Assembly (NCBI RefSeq): GCF_039542055.1
Contig: NZ_BAABHK010000006.1
Span: 434,001 to 498,000, forward strand
Origin: Actinoallomurus vinaceus
GTDB lineage: Bacteria; Actinomycetota; Actinomycetes; Streptosporangiales; Streptosporangiaceae
DNA: 64,000 bases
Reading direction: 5' to 3'
The notes beneath the pieces were generated by a model. It did not search any database, was not told where the DNA came from, and worked only from the letters and a program-made list of their open reading frames with translations. The position numbers were made by a program, and so were the translations under genes. Shown here one piece after another: positions 30,809-39,197 of this stretch. Numbering within the stretch: position 1 is the first letter of the stretch; each line of letters opens with the position of its first letter.

Positions 30809-32377
30809 ATGCTGTGGAACGGCTGGGGCGATCCGGATCGGGCCACGCGACTGCCCGACTCCGTCGTCGGGCTGCTGCGGGAGCTGCTCGGCGTCCGGCC
30901 GGACCCGGCCCCGCCGGTGCCGCTGGAGGACCTGGCGCCGCCCGCGCCGCGCGCCTGCGCACGGGCCCTGGAGGAGATCGTGGGCCCCGACCACGTGCGG
31001 ACCGACGACGAGGCGCGGATCCGGCACACCCGCGGCAAGTCCACCCTGGACCTGCTGCGCATCCGCGCGGGCGACGCGCGCGACGCCCCGGACGCCGTCG
31101 TGCTCCCCGGCGACCACGAGGAGATCCTCGCGGTGCTGGCGCAGTGCTCGCGCGAGCGGATCGCGGTCGTCCCCTTCGGCGGCGGCACGTCGGTCGTCGG
31201 CGGGCTCACGGCGGAGGGGGAGTCGTTCGCCGGGGTCGTCGCGCTCGACCTGCGCCGCCTCGACCGGCTCACCGCCCTGGACGCCGTGTCGCGCACGGCG
31301 ACGCTGCAGGCAGGCCTGCGCGGCCCGCGCGCCGAGGCGCTGCTCGCCGAGCGGGGCTACACGCTCGGCCACTACCCCCAGTCGTACGAGTGGGCGAGCA
31401 TCGGCGGGTTCGCCGCGACGCGGTCGTCCGGCCAGGCGTCGGCGGGGTACGGCCGGTTCGACGAGATGGTCGCCGGGCTCACCGTCGCGACCCCGCGCGG
31501 CACCCTGACCCTCGGCCGGGCTCCCAAGTCCGCGGCAGGCCCCGACCTGCGCCAGCTCGTGCTCGGCTCCGAGGGTGCCTTCGGCGTCATCACGGACGTG
31601 ACCGCGCGGGTCCGTCCGCTGCCGGAGGTCCGCCGGTACGAAGGCTGGCGGTTCGCGTCGTTCGCGGAGGGCACCGCCGCCGTGCGGGCCCTGGCCCAGG
31701 ACGGACCGTTGCCGACCGTGCTCCGGCTGTCCGACGAGACCGAGACGATGATCGGCCTGGCCCGGCCCGACGAGATCGGCGAGGCGAACGGCGACGGCTG
31801 CCTGGCCGTATGCGGGTACGAGGGCGCGACGGAGGAGGTGGCCGGCCGCCGCGCCGGCGCCCACGCCGTCCTGCGCGCGCACGGCGGGAATCCACTGGGC
31901 GAGGGCCCGGGGGAGAGCTGGGCCGCCGGGCGATTCTCCGCGCCGTACCTCCGCGACGCCCTGCTCGACGTGGGCGCCCTCGCCGAGACTCTCGAGACCG
32001 CCGGCTTCTGGTCGGACCTTCCCCGGCTCGAGGAGGCGGTGCGGCTGACGCTCGCCCGCGAGCTCCCGTCCTCCCTGGTGATGTGCCACATCTCGCACGT
32101 CTACCGCGACGGAGCCTCGCTGTACTTCACCGTGGTCACCGCCCAGGGCGACGAGCCGCTCACCCGGTGGGGGCGCGCCAAGGCCGCGGTCAACGACGCG
32201 ATCATCGAGGCGGGCGGCACGATCAGCCATCACCACGGCGTCGGCACCGACCACCGTGACCGGCTCGTCGACGAGATCGGGCCGCTCGGCGTCGAGATGC
32301 TCCGGGCGGTCAAGGACCGGCTCGACCCGGCGGGGATCCTCAACCCGGGCGTGCTGATCCCTCCCGCCCGCGGATGA
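30809..32377 (+). CDS. FAD-binding oxidase, alkyl-dihydroxyacetonephosphate-synthase-like
   Basis: A 522-aa VAO/PCMH-family flavoprotein similar to alkylglycerone-phosphate synthase. Visible blocks are the PP-loop region VVPFGGGTSVVGGL, HYPQSYEWASIGGFAATRSSGQASAGYGRFDEMV, LVLGSEGAFGVIT, and the C-terminal SHHHGVGTDHRD, which matches the His-rich active-site motif of AGPS. AGPS swaps the acyl chain of acyl-DHAP for a fatty alcohol to make ether lipids. Starts: ATG 30809 (GGGGAGG 11 nt upstream) is used; TTG 30800 is possible. Partners glpD and a lipid kinase are adjacent. Confidence 0.88.
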   Translation: MLWNGWGDPDRATRLPDSVVGLLRELLGVRPDPAPPVPLEDLAPPAPRACARALEEIVGPDHVRTDDEARIRHTRGKSTLDLLRIRAGDARDAPDAVVLPGDHEEILAVLAQCSRERIAVVPFGGGTSVVGGLTAEGESFAGVVALDLRRLDRLTALDAVSRTATLQAGLRGPRAEALLAERGYTLGHYPQSYEWASIGGFAATRSSGQASAGYGRFDEMVAGLTVATPRGTLTLGRAPKSAAGPDLRQLVLGSEGAFGVITDVTARVRPLPEVRRYEGWRFASFAEGTAAVRALAQDGPLPTVLRLSDETETMIGLARPDEIGEANGDGCLAVCGYEGATEEVAGRRAGAHAVLRAHGGNPLGEGPGESWAAGRFSAPYLRDALLDVGALAETLETAGFWSDLPRLEEAVRLTLARELPSSLVMCHISHVYRDGASLYFTVVTAQGDEPLTRWGRAKAAVNDAIIEAGGTISHHHGVGTDHRDRLVDEIGPLGVEMLRAVKDRLDPAGILNPGVLIPPARG

Positions 32378-32402
32378 CCCGCACGACCCGAGCGGGGTCC
32401 GC

Positions 32403-32606
32403 CGATGACCGCGCGGTCCGGCGGGGCCTGCGACGTGCCGGTGACCGTACGGTCCGGCGCGCGCCGCGACGTCCGGTGACGGTACGGTCCGGCGCGGGCG
32501 CTGCGACGTTCGGCGACCGTACGATTCGGCACGGCCGTGCCGTGTCGGCGACCCTTACGGTCCGGGACAGGCCACGCGCCGTGCCGATGACCCGTACGAT
32601 CCGGCG
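32403..32606. repeat. Degenerate intergenic tandem repeat, six units of about 36 bp
   Basis: The box GGTGACCGTACGGTCCGGCG or a near variant begins at 32403, 32439, 32474, 32511, 32546 and 32586. The GTACGG core is palindrome-like. It fills most of the 280-bp gap between the AGPS-like and lipid-kinase genes and is not part of a credible reading frame. Confidence 0.75.
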
Positions 32607-32657
32607 GAGGGCCCGCACGCTGCCGGGCCTGCGGGTATCGGGAGAAGGGTGCTGAGG

Positions 32658-33545
32658 ATGCGATCGTTCACCGCCGTGGTGAACCCTGCGGCGGGCGGCG
32701 ACGCGGCCGCCCGGCTGATCCCGGTCGCGCGGCTGCTGCGCGAGGCCGGCGCGGAGATGACCGTGGAGTACAGCCGCAGCCTCGAGCACGCGGCCGAGCT
32801 CGCGCGCACGGCGGCGGACAAGGGCCACGCGGTCATCGCCGCGGGCGGCGACGGCATGGTCGGCGGACTGGCCGGGGCGCTGGCGGGCACCGACGGCCTG
32901 CTGGGCATCCTGCCCGCGGGCCGGGGCAACGATTTCGCGCGTCAGCTCGGGCTGCCCGACGAGCCGGACCGGCTCGCCGCGCTGCTGCTGGAGGCCGAGC
33001 CCCGGCGGATCGACGCGATCGAGGTGACGTCGCCGGGCGGCGCGGCACGCGTCGTCGCGGGCAGCGTGTACGGCGGGGTCGACTCCGTCGCCAACGCCCA
33101 CATCAACCGGCTGACCCGGCTGCCCGGATCGCTCGCGTACTACCTCGGCCCGTTGCGCGCGATCGCCACCTGGCGCCCGGTCTCGTACCGGATCACCGTC
33201 GACGGCGAGCTCCACGAAGAACGCGGCTACACGGTCGTCGTCGCCAACTCCGGCTACTACGGCTACGGGCTGCACATCGCACCCGACGCGGCGCTCGACG
33301 ACGGGCTGCTCGACGTCGTGATCATCCGGCACGCGCCCAAGCGGCTGTTCTTCAGCGTCATGCGGGAACTGCCGCAGGGCACGCACGTACGCCGCCCGGA
33401 GATCGAGGTCCTGCGGGGCCGCGAGGTGCTGGTCGAGGCCGACCGGGAGATCCCGTACGGCGCCGACGGCGAGCTGCTCGGCACGCTCCCGGCGACGGCC
33501 CGCGTGCTGCCCGGCGCCCTCAACGTCATCGCCGATCCGGCCTGA
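32658..33545 (+). CDS. Diacylglycerol/lipid kinase (DagK/YegS family)
   Basis: A 295-aa lipid kinase. It shows FTAVVNPAAGGDAA (nucleotide region), IAAGGDGMVGGLAGAL (the GGDGT-type catalytic motif, here GGDGM), ILPAGRGNDFAR, and the C-terminal ADGE motif in PYGADGELLG. It phosphorylates diacylglycerol or a related glycerolipid using ATP. ATG 32658 lies 9 nt after GAGAAGG. Its position after the AGPS-like gene suggests it handles an ether-type glycerolipid. Confidence 0.9.
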   Translation: MRSFTAVVNPAAGGDAAARLIPVARLLREAGAEMTVEYSRSLEHAAELARTAADKGHAVIAAGGDGMVGGLAGALAGTDGLLGILPAGRGNDFARQLGLPDEPDRLAALLLEAEPRRIDAIEVTSPGGAARVVAGSVYGGVDSVANAHINRLTRLPGSLAYYLGPLRAIATWRPVSYRITVDGELHEERGYTVVVANSGYYGYGLHIAPDAALDDGLLDVVIIRHAPKRLFFSVMRELPQGTHVRRPEIEVLRGREVLVEADREIPYGADGELLGTLPATARVLPGALNVIADPA

Positions 33546-33599
33546 CACTTGGCGCGAGGTTTACCGGTCCGAGACGGGAACGGCGGTACGTTCCCCGTT

Positions 33600-34427
33600 G
33601 TGATCCGTGATTCGGGGGCGATCACTTTGAAGCACGCGCTGGCCGCACTGGCGGGCATCGCGGTGGGCCTGCCGGTCCTGGCGGCCCTGGCGTCCAGGCA
33701 GGACGGGCAGCCCGCCGGAGGGCTGCCGGCCCGGTATGTCCCGTGGGCCCGCGTGGGGCACCGCGTCCCGACGCCGTTCGCGGACCGGCACGCGACGGAA
33801 CACCCGTCCGCCCGCACACCCACCCGGTACGGTTCCGCGCGGGCGATGCCGGCCCCCTCGGCCCGGACGACGCTCCGCGGCCCGAATCCGTACCGCCGGC
33901 CCGTCCCGAGTACGTACCACGCCCCGACCGCCTACCGCGGCCCGAGCCAGACCGCTCCGCGCGACGCAGACCGGACCGCCGCGGAGGGGCTCGGCCGGAC
34001 GCCGGAGCCGAGCGGAGCGCTCACCGACGAACGCCTGAACCGTCCGGCCGACCTGGAGCTGTCCATCGCCGCGCCGTCCACGGTCCGGCCCGGCGGCCGG
34101 TTCTCGTACTCGATCCGCCTGACCAACCACGGCCCCGGAACCCCCGGACCGATCACGGTGCGCAGCGCCCTGCCGGCCGGCACCGTACGGACCGGTGCGT
34201 GGCTGCCCACCGGCGTCGACGGATACACCGGTGCCCGGGAGGCCGCCCTCGTCGTGCGCCGGCTCGAACCCGGCAGGTCGCTGGCCGCGCGGTTCGACGT
34301 CAGAGTGCTGCCGGAGACCCGTGGCGAACTCATCACGCGTGGCCGGATCGCCGCCGTCGGCGGTGGCCCGGACCGCGACCCCGATGACGACGCGACGCAG
34401 GTCTCCACCGTCGTGCGAACGCACTGA
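33600..34427 (+). CDS. Secreted/anchored protein with DUF11-like domain
   Basis: A 275-aa exported protein. A signal-anchor (residues about 10-32, LKHALAALAGIAVGLPVLAALA) is followed by a 110-residue Arg/Pro/Thr-rich, probably disordered region and a C-terminal beta domain of DUF11 type (LTNHGPGTPGPITVRSALPAG), common in surface proteins. GTG 33600 is chosen because TACGTT lies 7 nt upstream, a leaderless arrangement; TTG 33549 is less likely. Confidence 0.75.
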   Translation: MIRDSGAITLKHALAALAGIAVGLPVLAALASRQDGQPAGGLPARYVPWARVGHRVPTPFADRHATEHPSARTPTRYGSARAMPAPSARTTLRGPNPYRRPVPSTYHAPTAYRGPSQTAPRDADRTAAEGLGRTPEPSGALTDERLNRPADLELSIAAPSTVRPGGRFSYSIRLTNHGPGTPGPITVRSALPAGTVRTGAWLPTGVDGYTGAREAALVVRRLEPGRSLAARFDVRVLPETRGELITRGRIAAVGGGPDRDPDDDATQVSTVVRTH

Positions 34428-34514
34428 GTCCGGCTCTCAGGACGGCGGGAATCGGCGGCCGTGATCGTAGGTATGACCGGATGACCGACATCGGATCGGG
34501 AGAAGAGCCGGCAG

Positions 34515-34676
34515 ATGAGGACGATCCTGAACGTCATCTGGCTGATGTTTGCTGGGTTCTGGCTGGCGCTCGGCTACTTCCTGGACGGGATCGCCTGTAT
34601 GGCAGCCTGCTGTTCCGGTGCCATGTCGGGGAATGACTTCCTTGTCATGCTTGCCAATGCTCGGGCTTGGGAGTGA
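34515..34676 (+). pseudogene. yccF: 5' fragment of a split yccF gene
   Basis: The 53-aa frame starts MRTILNVIWLMFAGFWLALG and then departs from YccF after about 26 residues, continuing with unrelated sequence to a stop. Intact YccF proteins are about 120-135 aa. The matching C-terminus is found on the same strand at about 36717-36803, 2 kb away, so this gene was split by inserted DNA. Confidence 0.75.
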
Positions 34677-34681
34677 AGACT

Positions 34682-35083
34682 CTAACGCCCGGCAAACCCT
34701 TGATCGGTAGGTACCACGTCACGCCCCAAAGGCATGAGCGAGATTGGGATGAGCTTCAAATTGGCCCACCCGAACGGGATGCCAATGATCGACAGGAACA
34801 GCGGGATGCTCGTGATCAGGTGTCCCAGAGCCAGCCACCATCCCGCGAAGATCACCCAGATCACGTTGCCGATGAACGACGGCGCCCCGGCGTTCGACCG
34901 CTCCACAGTGGTGCGGCCGAACGGCCACAGGACGAACCCAGCGATGCGCAGCGACGCAATGCCGAACGGGATGGTGACGATCAGTATGAAGCAGATCAGT
35001 GCAGCGATCACGTAGCCGAGCGCCATCCAGATGCCGCAAAAGAACAGCCACAGGATGTTCAGTAGCAGGTTGATCAGCTTCAT
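34682..35083 (-). CDS. yccF: YccF-family membrane protein (intact copy)
   Basis: A 133-aa membrane protein with the duplicated YccF repeat: NILWLFFCGIWMALGYVI...TIPFGIAS in the first half and NVIWVIFAGWWLALGHLI...GIPFGWA in the second, ending LKLIPISLMPLGRDVVPTD. Four hydrophobic segments. Function of the family is unknown. ATG 35083 has GGAGAGG upstream. It lies head-in inside the region that splits a second, plus-strand yccF, and differs in sequence from that split copy, so it is a paralogue rather than a fresh duplicate. Confidence 0.88.
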   Translation of the reverse strand: MKLINLLLNILWLFFCGIWMALGYVIAALICFILIVTIPFGIASLRIAGFVLWPFGRTTVERSNAGAPSFIGNVIWVIFAGWWLALGHLITSIPLFLSIIGIPFGWANLKLIPISLMPLGRDVVPTDQGFAGR

Positions 35084-35261
35084 GATCGGCACCTCTCCAG
35101 GTCGCTCCGCCAGCATTGCCTGCCAAGACAAGTATCAGTTGGTTAGGTGCTCAGACGGAACCGTTGCGGTCTTGTAGCGCGATCAGGAGCGTACCGGGAA
35201 CGACCCCGTCGGGATTGCGGCCTTCCGGATCGGCGTCTTCGCGCCTGTGGCCGTTCGGCAA

Positions 35262-35436
35262 GACGGTGGTGCGGCGGGGCGACGCGCGGTGATGTCCGCG
35301 ATCGTGATCGCCACGGGTGTGCGGCCGCAGGAAGCGGCGAAGTAGGACGGGGACCATAGGCGCTTCGACAGGTGGGCGTGGTCGGGTTCGGCGTTGAATT
35401 CGTGGAGTTCGGTGCCGATGTCGGTGCGTACTTGTA
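35262..35436 (-). pseudogene. Decayed IS200-type tnpA (Y1 transposase) remnant
   Basis: The minus strand encodes TDIGTELHEFNAEPDHAHL then, after a missing block, LWSPSYFAASCGRTPVAI. Both are parts of IS200/IS605 TnpA (DFGxELxEFNGExDHVHL and LWSPSYFAASCGGAP). The start, the middle and the catalytic Tyr helix are gone. It lies divergent to tnpB, the usual IS605 layout. Confidence 0.8.
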
Positions 35437-36726
35437 ATGTCACTGACTGTGAAGCTGATGGTGCAGGTGAAGCTGCTGCCGACGCCTGAGCAGGCGGCGG
35501 CGCTCGCGGCGACCCTGCCCCTGTGCAACGCCGCCGCCAATGAGGTGTCGGCGCTCGCGTTCGAGCAGGGTGTGTTCGCCCGGCAGAAGCTGCAAAAGCT
35601 CGTCTACGCGGATTTGAAGGCGCGGGGTTTGTCGGCGCAGCCGGCATTACATGTGATCCGTAAGGTCGCCGACGCCTACACCAGCCTGCACGCCCGGATC
35701 GAGGCGGGCCTGCTGGGTGGTGAGGATTCACCTCGGCGCCGCAAGGCAGTCTCCAAGCCCATCGCCTTCCGGGCTGATGCGGCGCAACCGTTCGATGACC
35801 GCTGCCTGTCGTGGCAGATGGACGCCCGGACCATCTCGATCTGGACTGCCCAGGGCCGGGTCCGGAACATCGCCTTCACCGGCGAGCCCGGGCAGTTGAA
35901 GTTCCTGGCGGCCCACCGCAAAGGCGAGACCGACCTGGCGTGCCGTGACGGAGTGTTCTTCCTGATCGCGACGTGTGAGGTCGAAGAGGCCCCGCAGGCC
36001 GAACCCACCGATTGGATCGGGGTCGATCGCGGGATCGTGAACCTGGCCACCACCTCCGACGGGGACAACCACCAGGGCAAGGGCCTGCAGCACTATCGCA
36101 GACGCCAAGCCCGGTTGCGCACCGAACTACAGACCAAGAAAGCCGCAGGGAGCCGATCGGCCGCGCGCCGTCTGGCCCGCCGCTCACAGCGAGAAGCGCG
36201 ACACGCATCCAACGAAAACCACAAGATCAGTAAGCAGATCGTGGCCGATGCCCGACGCACCGAACGCGGTATCGCACTGGAGGAACTCAGTGGGATACGC
36301 GATCGGGTACGGCTCAGGCGGCACCAGCGGGCCACGCTCTCTTCCTGGCCGTTCCACCAGCTCGGTGAGTTCCTCCAGTACAAGGCCCTGCGGGCCGGGG
36401 TGCCGTTCGTGGAAGTGGACCCGGCCTACACCTCTCAGCGGTGTCCTGTGCCGTGGTGCGGGCACACCGGTCGGGCCAACCGGCCTGATCGGGATACTTT
36501 TTGTTGTCGCCGGTGCGGGTTCGCTGGCCCCGCCGACGTCATCGCCGCCATGAACGTCCGGCAACGGGCGTGTGTGGCGTGGGCATTCGTCAGCATGCCC
36601 GTCCCCGACCCCGGCATTCGGGGGAAGGGAGATGCGACCCCGGCACGACAGCCAGCCGCGACGGGGAGCGCAACAAGGTGTGAACGCCCGAGCCGCAAGC
36701 CCGGCCGTACACGGCCGAGAAGCTGA
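35437..36726 (+). CDS. tnpB: IS200/IS605-family TnpB RNA-guided nuclease
   Basis: A 429-aa TnpB/OrfB protein. The RuvC triad is complete: D197 (WIGVDRGIVN), E282 (IALEELSG) and D367 (GPADVIAAMN). A zinc finger is formed by C336, C341, C357 and C360. TnpB proteins are omega-RNA-guided DNA nucleases that promote element retention; the guide RNA is usually encoded across the tnpB 3' end. The partner tnpA next door is broken, so the element cannot move by itself, but nuclease function may persist. Confidence 0.92.
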   Translation: MSLTVKLMVQVKLLPTPEQAAALAATLPLCNAAANEVSALAFEQGVFARQKLQKLVYADLKARGLSAQPALHVIRKVADAYTSLHARIEAGLLGGEDSPRRRKAVSKPIAFRADAAQPFDDRCLSWQMDARTISIWTAQGRVRNIAFTGEPGQLKFLAAHRKGETDLACRDGVFFLIATCEVEEAPQAEPTDWIGVDRGIVNLATTSDGDNHQGKGLQHYRRRQARLRTELQTKKAAGSRSAARRLARRSQREARHASNENHKISKQIVADARRTERGIALEELSGIRDRVRLRRHQRATLSSWPFHQLGEFLQYKALRAGVPFVEVDPAYTSQRCPVPWCGHTGRANRPDRDTFCCRRCGFAGPADVIAAMNVRQRACVAWAFVSMPVPDPGIRGKGDATPARQPAATGSATRCERPSRKPGRTRPRS

Positions 36727-36803
36727 CGCTGATCCCGGTGTCGCTGCCGCTGGGGCGTGAGATCGTCTCCTCCGACGACTCGCACGCCTTCACGGTGGGC
36801 TGA
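36717..36803 (+). pseudogene. yccF: 3' fragment of the split yccF gene
   Basis: The frame LTLIPVSLPLGREIVSSDDS ends with HAFTVG and a stop at 36801-36803. It matches the conserved YccF C-terminus (LKLIPxSLxPLGRxxV), also seen in the intact copy nearby (LKLIPISLMPLGRDVV). It has no start and abuts or overlaps the 3' edge of the tnpB gene. Confidence 0.75.
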
Positions 36804-36925
36804 CGCGCCTCCGGGTCGGCCGGTGCTCACTCGTGCCAGCCGGGCTCGTCGCCGCCGGGTGATAAAGATCATCCTCTTCGCCCGCGGTCTGGACAGGCAG
36901 TCGGCCGCAAGGACACACTTGGCCC

Positions 36926-37510
36926 ATGTCAGCGGCCACGCCGTTGCCCAAGCAGGGCGACGTGTTCTTCGACGCCCGGGGAGCGGACCGCGCCCTGCGG
37001 CTGAGCCGCCATCCCGACGCCGGCGTCGTCGTGCTGAGCCTCTGGAACGGCGGCGTGTGCCAGGGCACCTTCCGGATGCCCGCCGACCAGATCGCCGCGT
37101 TCGCGGAGACGCTGCTCAGCGCGGCGCCCGAGGCCAGGCCGCGGCTGCCCCAGACCGGCCAGTACGAGCCGCCCGCCGAGCGGCAGGAGCCCGTGCCCGG
37201 CGGCCGGTCCCCGCAACACGAACCGCCCGCCGAGCGGCAAGAGTCTTCGCCCGGCGGACCGTACGAGCCGCCGCCTGCCGAGCGGTACGAGCCCTCGCCC
37301 GGCGGCCAGTACGAGCCGCCGGCCGCCGAGCGGTACGAACCGCAGCCCGCGGGCCGTTACGAGCCCGGGCCCGGCGTCCAGTACGCGCCGTACGAGCCAC
37401 AGCCGGCGGGCCGGTACGAACCGGAGCCCGCGGGCCGTCGCGCACCGGAGCCCGTGGACGGGTACGACCTGCCGCCCGCCGGTTCGCATGAGCCGCCGAC
37501 GGTTCCCTGA
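36926..37510 (+). CDS. Hypothetical protein with Pro/Glu/Tyr repeats
   Basis: A 194-aa protein. The first 75 residues form a compact conserved-looking domain (DVFFDARGADRALRLSRHPD, QGTFRMPADQIAAFAETLL). The rest is a run of YEPPPAERYEP- and PAGRYEP-type repeats of 11-16 residues, probably extended and surface-exposed or protein-binding. No signal peptide. Function unknown. The start ATG follows a cluster of A/G-rich bases; no strong RBS. Confidence 0.7.
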   Translation: MSAATPLPKQGDVFFDARGADRALRLSRHPDAGVVVLSLWNGGVCQGTFRMPADQIAAFAETLLSAAPEARPRLPQTGQYEPPAERQEPVPGGRSPQHEPPAERQESSPGGPYEPPPAERYEPSPGGQYEPPAAERYEPQPAGRYEPGPGVQYAPYEPQPAGRYEPEPAGRRAPEPVDGYDLPPAGSHEPPTVP

Positions 37511-37597
37511 CCCGCGAGCCTCTCCACAAGCCGGACCATCTGGCCGGATTGTGACGAACGCCGGACATACGGTGACGGTCGCTGTTACGGTGCCCCG

Positions 37598-39094
37598 GTG
37601 CCCCCCTCTTCCCGCGACTCCGCAGCCGATGCCGGCTGGACGTGCCGGGAGCCGGGAACGTACACCTCCCTGCTGCCCGCGGACACCCGTGACCTGTCCT
37701 GGACGCGGCCGGCGACGCTCTGGCGGGCGCGCAACGACGTGCTGGCGCGCTGGTTCGGTGACCCCACCGACGATGAGCGGGCGCGCTGGGTCGGTGAGCA
37801 GCTCGCGCGCGGCGCCGACCCGGAGTTCGCGATCCCGCGTGATGATCCCGACTCCTTCTCGTTCATGATCCTCGGTGACACCGGCGAGGGCGACGGTTCG
37901 CAGTACGCCGTGGTGCCCGGTTTCGAGAAGGTCGGCGCGGGCACCCGCTTCGCGATCATCGCCAGCGACGTGATCTATCCGACGGGGAGCGTGAACGAGT
38001 ACCCCGCGAAGTTCTTCCGGCCCTATCAGGGCTACGACGCGCCGATCTACGCCGTGCCCGGCAACCACGACTGGTACGACGGCCTGGGCGGCTTCATGCA
38101 CGTCTTCTGCGGCGCGCCGCCCCTGTCGCCGGACGGACGGCCGAAGGCGCTGTCGGCCGCGTGGTGGCGGCGGCTGTTCTGGAAGGAGCCGGACGTCGCC
38201 GACGAACGGCTCCTCGCCGCGGGGGAGGCCCTGCGGTCGGCGCCGGAACAGCGGGCGGTGCAGCCGGGCCCGTACTGGGTGATGGACGCCGGGCCGCTGC
38301 GCATCATCGGCATCGACACCGGCATCCTCGGCGGGATCGACGCCGACCAGGGCGCCTGGCTGCGCAGGGTGTCGCAGGGGCCCAGGCCGAAGATCCTCAT
38401 CACCGGCAAGCCGCTGTACGTGGACGACGCCCACCATCCCGGCCCGATCGCGGGCGGCGGCACCGTGGACGACATCGTCCGCGACCCGGCCAACAACTAC
38501 GTCGCCGCGATCGGCGGCGACATCCACAACTACCAGCACTATCCGGTGCAGGTCGGTGACCGCGTCATCGAGTACATCGTCTCGGGCGGCGGAGGCGCGT
38601 TCATGCACGCCACCCACACCATCCCGCGGGTGAGGGTGGGCGGCGTCACCGAGAAGGAGTTCCGCTGCTATCCGCTGCGCGGCGACTGCCTGGCCTTCTA
38701 CAGCCGGCTGTACGGCAGGCGACTGCGGCTGCGGCGGTTCTTCGAACTGACCGAGGACCAGGCGGCGGCCGTGATCTCCCAGCGGCTGGAGATGCCGCCG
38801 AACCGCGCGACCGAGGCGGCGGTGACCTGGCGCGCCCGGCTCGTCGCGTCACTGCTCGGCGTGCCGCCGCGCCCGCACCGCCGGTCCCGGCTGCGGCTTC
38901 CGGTACGGCGCATCTACCAGCGGTTCCTCTCGCCGATGTCCGATTCGAACCACCCGCCGCTGTTCAAGAGCTTCCTGCGTCTCGACGTGACGCCGGAACG
39001 GTTGCGGATCCGCTGTTTCGCCGCCACCGGGTGCCGCGAACACGAGCTTGACCCTCCCATCGAGGACGAGATAACGATTCACTTGCCGCAATAA
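37598..39094 (+). CDS. Metallophosphoesterase
   Basis: A 498-aa calcineurin-like phosphoesterase. Metal-site blocks are FMILGDTGEGDG (DxG), the Asp in IASDVIYPTGSVNEY, PGNHDWYDG (GNHD), ITGKPLYV and GGDIHNYQHY. The C-terminal 120 residues are basic and may contact membrane or nucleic acid. No signal peptide. GTG 37598 lies 6 nt after TACGGT and appears leaderless. Substrate unknown. Confidence 0.9.
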   Translation: MPPSSRDSAADAGWTCREPGTYTSLLPADTRDLSWTRPATLWRARNDVLARWFGDPTDDERARWVGEQLARGADPEFAIPRDDPDSFSFMILGDTGEGDGSQYAVVPGFEKVGAGTRFAIIASDVIYPTGSVNEYPAKFFRPYQGYDAPIYAVPGNHDWYDGLGGFMHVFCGAPPLSPDGRPKALSAAWWRRLFWKEPDVADERLLAAGEALRSAPEQRAVQPGPYWVMDAGPLRIIGIDTGILGGIDADQGAWLRRVSQGPRPKILITGKPLYVDDAHHPGPIAGGGTVDDIVRDPANNYVAAIGGDIHNYQHYPVQVGDRVIEYIVSGGGGAFMHATHTIPRVRVGGVTEKEFRCYPLRGDCLAFYSRLYGRRLRLRRFFELTEDQAAAVISQRLEMPPNRATEAAVTWRARLVASLLGVPPRPHRRSRLRLPVRRIYQRFLSPMSDSNHPPLFKSFLRLDVTPERLRIRCFAATGCREHELDPPIEDEITIHLPQ

Positions 39095-39197
39095 CGAATC
39101 ACCGGGAACCTCCGCATCTCCGGACGCGTCGATCAAAGATGTCCCTTATGGCCGCCCGAGAACGGCCGTGATCCCCTAACTCAGGAGTAACCCCTTT

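Noticed and set aside
28617..30962. A 781-residue GlpD fusion frame
   Set aside because: The first 260 residues are Arg/Pro-rich antisense-frame translation over tetR; a coupled ATGA start at 30173 gives a normal GlpD.
32403..32606. Possible CRISPR array (six spaced repeats)
   Set aside because: Repeats are degenerate and the sequence between them is itself repetitive and of 15-20 bp; no cas genes.
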